Shown: one piece after another, positions 57,901 through 64,000 of the stretch | Position numbering within the stretch: the stretch's first letter is position 1 | Layout of the letters: each line of letters starts with the position of its first letter | Source: Himantopus leucocephalus | Taxonomy: Eukaryota; Chordata; Aves; Charadriiformes; Recurvirostridae | Direction: 5' to 3' | Length of the DNA stretch: 64,000 nt | NCBI GenBank assembly: GCA_003993805.1 | Contig: RSEF01000001.1 | Span: forward strand, 67,524,678-67,588,677 | Program-made: the position numbers and the translations under genes | Notes under the pieces: generated by a model | The model's database searches: none | What the model was told of the DNA's origin: nothing | The model's input: the letters and a program-made list of their open reading frames with translations, nothing else

Positions 57901-60900
57901 GGGGGCCAGCAGCTGACCCGTAACACAAGAGCCCCTGATCTTTGTTATCTCCTCCCAGCGCCGAGTTCTGTGCCTATGCTACAAGATTAGCTGTTCTCCC
58001 ATAACATGCTATTGTGTGCGTGGGGATTGGGTTATTGCTTTTTTTTCTAGAGCAGCTGTTTTCATTTCCCAGCTAATGTTGCTTTTTGTTTCAAGTGTCT
58101 TTGCTGTGTTTCTCAGCACAGCTGTCTTCTGTACAGCCAGCCTTCAGAAAAAAAAACAACCCCATCTCCGAGCGGATTATGTATTCAGCTACTTTTCACC
58201 ATGACTAAAGTCTTCTGCATCTGCAGCGTGAACTTTTCTCACTTGCCATCAAGAACTGCGCCTGTTCACCGTACGTGGTGGCAAACTTGTTATCTTCTGC
58301 CGTAGAGGAGCATGTATAAAACCACAAAGACCTCATGGTACCAGTCAGTCAGAGTCATCATCCACCCTGTCTAGTCTTTTGACTGCAGCACTGGGATGTG
58401 TTAGGGATCCGATGGATCTCATTGCAGCAGATCCCGGAGTGGATATGCAAGAACACCTCTAATTTAGTAATATTCTTGAGCTGCAGTATGAAAGTCCTGC
58501 TGAATAGATAGAAACAATGGATGTCCTTGTGGTCACCAAGAGTGGAAGACACTGGGGGAATTAAACCTGGGTCTGGGCTAAGGATACACAATGACAGCCA
58601 TCAGGGCCTGGCGCGTGATCGGGATGTCATGGTGGTTCAGAGCGGGTCACTGTAGCTCCAGCCATCGTCCCAGCTCAGATGACAAGGACAGACCTGGATC
58701 GTAGCGAAAGGATGGGACATCCTGCTGGAAAGAGAGAAATACCAGGGGGAAAAAAAATCAATTCTGTCCCAATCCACAGCCTATTCAAACCGTTCGGTAC
58801 ACCTTCTTTTGCCGTGCTGTAGGCATATACTTTTGTCTTCAGGCTAAGTGGGACCCTTGTCAAGACTACCTCTCTAGTCTCCAAACGTGGGATGAAGAGA
58901 CCTAGCGCAGGCTTGGAGGTGAGCGTCAAGTGCACCCGTCTATGGAAAGCCAGTTGTCTCTCCAAAATGAGGACCATCTTCTCAGAACGTGGACCCACAC
59001 CTGAGTTTTCCGATATTGTTTTAGTTCCAACTCAATGGCTGACCTGGCTGTAGAGTTCAGCCCGGTGTTTTCTATCCCTGTTGTCCGTGTTAGAGGCAGG
59101 AGTGTTTTGGATGGGGTATCTCCAAGCGGGCTCGCAATTCCTCTGCTCCTCGGGCTCTCTCTGTGTAAGCTGGGCTGGGCTTATTAGTTTCATAGGGGTT
59201 TTTTTTGTGTCAGGGCAGAGCTTGTCGTGAGGGCCATATCAGAGCTCACGTTGGTGTTTCATTGACTTATTTCCTCTTAGCTACAGAACCGCAGCTGGTG
59301 GAAAATTAATTTTGCAGCATACATTTACAAGTTAATTGCAGTTTCACTGGAAGGTGGGAAACCTGCATTTGATAAATAAGAGAAGGAGGCACCAGAACAT
59401 GTTTTCCCTGCCTGGCCTTAGCTCTGGGGTTCTTGTCTCACCACGGTTATCCCTGTCTGCTACAAAGCGGGTCAGGGTCTCGCTGTGCTGAGCAAGCAGA
59501 CAGTAAGAGTCGCTGCCTCTGAAAGCGCGCAGTCTTCAGCTCTCTCGGTGAGGGCGGAGCAGACTCGCTTGCTCCTACGTTATTCCAGTTCTGATTTTTA
59601 TTTTGGAGGCTTTCTTGATAGATTTCATAAGCAGATGTTTCAGCCAGGCTTGGAGCATCCTTGGCACCGAGAGAGGAAATCCTCAGATGGTCTGCTTTTC
59701 CTCTGAGAAATGCCTTTTCTTCAAAGGTACCTGCTTGCTGTTTCACAATTACCTGCTGCTTCTTTTTCTTAGTGAGTTGCTTCGGTTATGTTTTTCTTGA
59801 TGGGCTTCAATGTGATGGCTTTCAGATGCGATGAGGAATGAATGAGCTGAAAGCAGAAGGTGTCAAGCAATGGGTAAATGACGAGGGGAAGGAATTTAAT
59901 ACTCAGAATCACAGGAAATGAAAACCAGCTCCATTCATCTGCAAACAACAAATAACTTGCACTCCAGCAAGCAGTTTGTCTTGTATTCCGGTTCACACCT
60001 GCAGCAGGGGCAAGAAGGGAAAGTACTAAACCCCATTATCCTCAGAGTAAGAGATCAGAGGAAGGCAGAAATTAGACAATTTCCATATAGACGAAGCAGC
60101 AGAACACAATTTTGGCATGTTTCAGCCCTCTGCAAGGGACTTCAGAGCGCTGAAAAACGCTGTGAAAGCTGTCGGCTGGGCTAGAAAATGCAGAATCTAG
60201 TTAGCCAAGAAAGGTTGTGAACAAAGTGATGGGGGAAAGCATCGAAGGAGGAAGAAACACCCTTTGCTGGACAGGCACTGCTATCAAATGCTGCCTGATG
60301 CCAGCACGCCAGGAATGAAGGAGCTCTGTCGAGAGTACAGGCTTCAGCCCAGGCGTATACCAGAGCCTGCCCCCAGCCTTCAGTAGGGTTCAAGGCCATG
60401 TCGCCAGCAAGACCTGGCTGCAGGCGCTTGACTTGACTCAGATAATCTGAGTTGGTTTAATCTCTGCAGGCCGTGCCCCGTTGCTGACCCAAGCATCCTT
60501 TCCAGGGCTTTGGTTTACATCTATCTCGGCTCTTTGAGCACGTGTTTAACCTTACACTCATATAACCTTCCCGAGTTTGAGAAGGCTATGAACATGTGAA
60601 GATGAGTATCCACCACCCATCTAAAACCATTGCCTGGTTGGGTCAGGACTGTCATCCATGGTGTACACAGCATGTTTCTGAGCTGCACTCTGGCAATTTG
60701 GAAACAACAAGAAGAGAAGTGCCACAAGAATCATACTGATTTTTAGATATTGTTTTGCACAAGTATCTATTTTATTTACGTACTTGTGAAGAACATAAGT
60801 ACATGGAGTAAGTAGTAAGTAAGTAAATACAAATTTGCATTCCAGCTTTTAATCTGTGCTGTCATGGACTTTATGTGCTTTGACTGGACAAATTCTCTTT

Positions 60901-61654
60901 CCAAAACACCTGAGATACTCACATGAATAAGACCACCTGTGCCTCCAAATGGTTGCCATATTGGGCCAAGCGCACTCAACGTAGGCACTGGCATTAAGCG
61001 GTGTTCCATTCACCGTGTAAAACTGGAAGGCAGAGAGGAAAAACTGTCTTAAAGATGCGGCTCTAGGGATGAAGAGGTATGAGTTCACCACCAACGTTTC
61101 CACCTCCACATGGTGGCAAGAACTCCTTCAGACCAGTCTCCCTGGTGCCCTAAGTATTGTACTGAGGGGACATAGACATGGCAGAGTAGAAGACAGTCAG
61201 TGTTGGTCAGCATGAAGGACAGCACCTCTGCAGGCTTATGGCTACAAACGTAAACAAGAGGAGCAGACCAGAAGTCCACCTACTCTACCCTTCTGCACAA
61301 GCTGTTCTAAAAGGGATTTTTCCTCCACAGCTCTGAACCCACATGCCTTCAGCACAAACAAGGCACTGCTGAGCTCTGTGGTCTGAAGAACCACCTACTT
61401 TGTCTCCCGTGTGCCACCTGCTAGATTCCTTTGATGCCCTCCTGAAGTCTTGTACTGGAAGAGGCTGTCTGTCCGAGCTGCATCTGATTTTATCGACTTG
61501 AGTTGTACCTCCTTCAGTCACCCCCTTCCAGCCTGAAAACTGCCCAGATGTGCGGACATACTACCAGAAGAGCTGAGAAAAAAAACCCCAACCTGGTGGT
61601 AAAGAAGGATCGCTAGATAATTTTTCAAACCTATTTGTAATGATAAGGAGCAGA

Positions 61655-61780
61655 CCAGCCGCTGCCACGTTCTCCATCCGTTACCTTGGGCAACCCATTT
61701 AAACCTTCTGTACCCCAGCTCTTCCTCTGTGAAGTCGGGTAATAACTCTGCTCTCATCTCGGCTATTTAGTGCCTCGGGG
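61655..61780 (+). mobile_element. MIR SINE relic
   Basis: The + strand reads CCGCTGCCACGTTCTCCATC, TTACCTTGGGCAACCCATTT, AAACCTTCTGTACCCCAGCT and CTTCCTCTGTGAAGTCGGGT, then AATAACTCTGCTCTCATCTC. These follow the MIR consensus order (GCTCTGCCACTTACTAGC, GACCTTGGGCAAGT, TAACCTCTCTGTGCCTCAG, TTCCTCATCTGTAAAATGGG, ATAATA, CCTACCTCA). It is an ancient, inactive copy and the best-preserved MIR in the window. Confidence 0.82.
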
Positions 61781-62000
61781 CACAATAGTCTTTTGCTATT
61801 TCTATGCTGAGTACCTTCTGCCACAATTATTGTCATGTAGACAACAGAGCGAGACAGAGCTGGGATCTGCGGGCATTTCGGTGTTTTCCCTTGGGGGGGT
61901 CATGGCTTTTGAGCGTGCCTCTTAATCCACCTGAGTCAGGTAAGGGCTCTCTGCCATGCAAGATAGTACTTCCTAAAATTGCCTTAGCGATGGTAAAGTA

Positions 62001-62026
62001 AAAAAAAAAAAAAAAAAGGGAAAAAA
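62001..62026. repeat. A-rich tract at the gap edge
   Basis: A-runs interrupted only by GGG abut the 100-N gap. The opposite edge (62127 onward) is a T-run. Confidence 0.9.
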
Positions 62027-62126
62027 NNNNNNNNNNNNNNNNNNNNNNNNNNNNNNNNNNNNNNNNNNNNNNNNNNNNNNNNNNNNNNNNNNNNNNNNNN
62101 NNNNNNNNNNNNNNNNNNNNNNNNNN
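62027..62126. other. Assembly gap of exactly 100 N
   Basis: This placeholder gap is bordered by poly-A on the left and poly-T on the right. The true size and content are unknown. The facing homopolymers suggest a low-complexity or inverted structure that blocked assembly. Confidence 0.98.
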
Positions 62127-64000
62127 TTTTTTTTTTCCTTCTCTTTCAGGCCAGCAATTACACTCTCCGCCTTTCACTGGCAGGTCCTGTTCTGTAGGAG
62201 GTAATCCAAATGGGGAAAGTGCTTTTTCTTTCAACCCTATTCACTTCTCCTCTTCTTCCTTTTGTGGGATTTAATAACCATGGCTGATAGGCGCGCTGTG
62301 GACAGAGAGGTTAAGTTTGTTGTCTCAGCACTTTGCCGACAGAGGATGGCTCAGGCATCCTGCCGCCGCCTCGGCCAGCCCTCCTCTCCGCTCCTCGCAC
62401 CTCACCGCTCTTTAATTGCCATTCGTTTAATTGCCGTTTGAACCCCAGGATGGCCCAAGCGTCCTGGTCTGCACAGGGGCTGATCTTGGGCACCCAAGGA
62501 ACGAGGGCTGGGGCGTCTCCAGCAGGCAGAGCATGGGGAGAGAGCCCTGGCATGTCCACCTCCAGCAGCACCTCCATGCACAGACAGCAGGTCGCGGTAC
62601 GGGGGAAGATGACAGCAGCCCACTCCTGGCTGCCTCTCCCTGTGAGCTGCAGGTCCCCGCCACCCTCTTTCAAATCGTTGCCAGAGCAATATCAGGATCA
62701 CCTCCTGATGCCATAGCATCCTCCATCAGTCTTACCCGAATGGGATACCCAGGTGGTCTCTTTTGCCCTGCTAACGGAGCCATCATATTTGCGTTTCCAA
62801 GGATCAGAGGGGAGCAAATTGGACCTTCAATATGTATTTTTGCAGGTGATTCACTGAGGAACTTACGTTATCGGAAGTGGAGCAGAGCGTTCAGCAGACT
62901 GAGCGGCCAGTTCCCATCTGAGAAGAGACGTTGGGCCCACCCCTCCCACCCAGGCAGGCAGCAGCTTCATTCATCCCTCGTGCTGGCGTCCTCTTCCAGG
63001 TCTGACAAGCCCATCGTTGATAGTGTGTTTATCCATCACGTTCTCATGGGGTTTTGTACCACCGGTCTTCGTTCATCCTCCCCAACAGCCTAAACTAAAC
63101 TAAAGGAAGTTATAACAACTAAAAGCTGCTTTCTCCCCGGATAAGACTGTAAATGACTCTTCTGCCACTTCCTTCTCAAACAGTTCTGTAGGAGATCCAG
63201 GAGAAGGTCGGCTGATCACCCCAGTGACTAAGAGGCACCTTAAATGACAAGAGCAAAAAAAAAACCCTGAGTAGGTACCTTCCAGAGAAGAATAGATGAG
63301 CAGCTCGGCCAGGTTTAATACTTCAGTACAGCGGTGGGGCAGGCTCACCCGTGGGGATTGTACCCCATCTGCTGTCCCCCTGGAAGACTGGCTGGTGATA
63401 CGGAGTGACAAGCGCTGGGCTGAGCAGCGGTGAATGAGAAAGCTCCGGCTCGTAAAACTGTGTTAGGAGTGGCCTTGAGTCGTGCATGATGCGAATGATC
63501 CCAGAGCCAGCACTATTACATCTGTTTGGTTTTTGTCCCTTATTGCATTGTCTGTTGTGGAAATATAACACATATAATATCAATATAACATCAAACATCT
63601 AGTGTTTGATGATGCCCCGTGCCTCAGGAAGTAGAGATCAAGAAAGTGACTTCAGTGTGGCACATATATGGTTAAAGCTGATATCCAGATACAGATCTGA
63701 CCAAAGACTTCAATTAATCACTTTGAATAATAGTAGCATATTAGAAATGAGAGACACCATTTAGAAGAAAATATATAATCAGCAGAGATCAAGAGAGAAA
63801 CAGACTCTATCAAGCACTACAATGAGCACGGTTCAAGAGATGATTCATAAAATTAAAATCCCAAATTCACCCACTGACCTGCCTCTTTTCAGATCAACGG
63901 AGAGAGTCACACATCATCTTTCATACCTTTTCAGCGTAAAGGATCCCTTTTCTGATCAGGTCAAAAAGCCCAACCCTACCGGCAGATGATGATTGGGACC
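62127..64000. other. Unannotated region, no gene seen
   Basis: The T-run after the gap continues as a pyrimidine tract ending in TTTCAG at 62144-62149, a good splice-acceptor-like sequence, with a GTAAT donor-like word near 62200. A 220-codon frame (62431-63093, +) has no recognisable domain, and several other frames across it are open too. Bases 63500-63800 are AT-rich, with a short hairpin at 63589-63611. Confidence 0.5.
63589..63611. repeat. Perfect 9-bp hairpin
   Basis: CATCAAACA (63589-63597) and TGTTTGATG (63603-63611) are exact reverse complements around a 5-base loop, TCTAG. It is a small cruciform-capable palindrome. It is not followed by a T-run as a transcription terminator would be. 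Confidence 0.75.

Larger units (their letters stand above)
57901..62026. other. Unannotated region, no gene seen
   Basis: Unique sequence with short frames. Bases 59260-59380 are AT-rich (GAAAATTAATTTTGC, CAAGTTAATTGC) and may be regulatory. A MIR relic (61655-61780) is listed separately. Bases 60775-60835 hold TAAGTA-type simple sequence. Confidence 0.55.

Noticed and set aside
62431..63093. 220-codon open frame, the longest in the window
   Set aside because: No domain or family is recognisable. Other frames on both strands across 62311-62719 are also open, which points to stop-poor GC-rich sequence. There is no support from splice sites or a signal peptide.
63589..63611. Hairpin considered as a transcription terminator or tRNA-like structure
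   Set aside because: There is no T-run after it, no tRNA box sequences, and the context is eukaryotic.

Overview
This 64 kb window looks like vertebrate, most probably avian, nuclear DNA from a gene desert or a very large intron. It is sparse in repeats, and most of the recognisable ones are CR1 LINE fragments ending in the TCATAGAATCAT-type tail that is characteristic of birds. A few very old MIR-like SINE pieces and one L2/CR1-like reverse-transcriptase relic are also present. The species cannot be named from the sequence. There are no operons, rRNAs, convincing tRNAs, CRISPR arrays or intact transposons.

I find no supportable protein-coding gene. The longest open frames (about 180 to 220 codons, at 31.9-32.6, 62.4-63.1, 12.5-13.1, 16.3-16.8, 26.3-26.9 and 55.9-56.5 kb) have no recognisable domains. 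Most lie in GC-rich, stop-poor or low-complexity DNA where other frames are open as well.

Layout. 0-5.4 kb: unannotated, with a TC microsatellite, a G-quadruplex motif and an AT-rich block. 5.4-11.5 kb: a CR1 3' end (-), a small CpG cluster, a Z-DNA-prone CA/TA tract, a probable false 124-bp duplication around a single N, a CR1 (-), a second CpG cluster and a CR1 ORF2 relic (+). 11.5-31.3 kb: mostly unannotated, with an ATTCT-type pentanucleotide microsatellite, a strong 61-nt hairpin at 20.2 kb, a 48-base poly-G run, a MIR relic and several AT-rich blocks that could be conserved noncoding elements. 31.3-46.1 kb: CR1 fragments at 31.3 (+), 37.8 (-, broken by a 100-N gap) and 44.0 kb (-), a MIR-like relic, a predicted 92-bp exon-like segment, and two independent pairs of short direct duplicates (40.0/41.0 kb and 44.7/46.0 kb). 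46.1-64 kb: a 144-bp pure purine tract, a CR1 relic (+), A/GA tracts, an old LINE RT relic (-), a second 100-N gap between poly-A and poly-T, and a MIR relic (+).

No genes work together here. Any function is likely to be regulatory (enhancer-type elements) or in an unannotated noncoding RNA, and neither can be proved from one sequence. The AT-rich candidate elements are listed with low confidence because cross-species alignment, the decisive test, was not possible.
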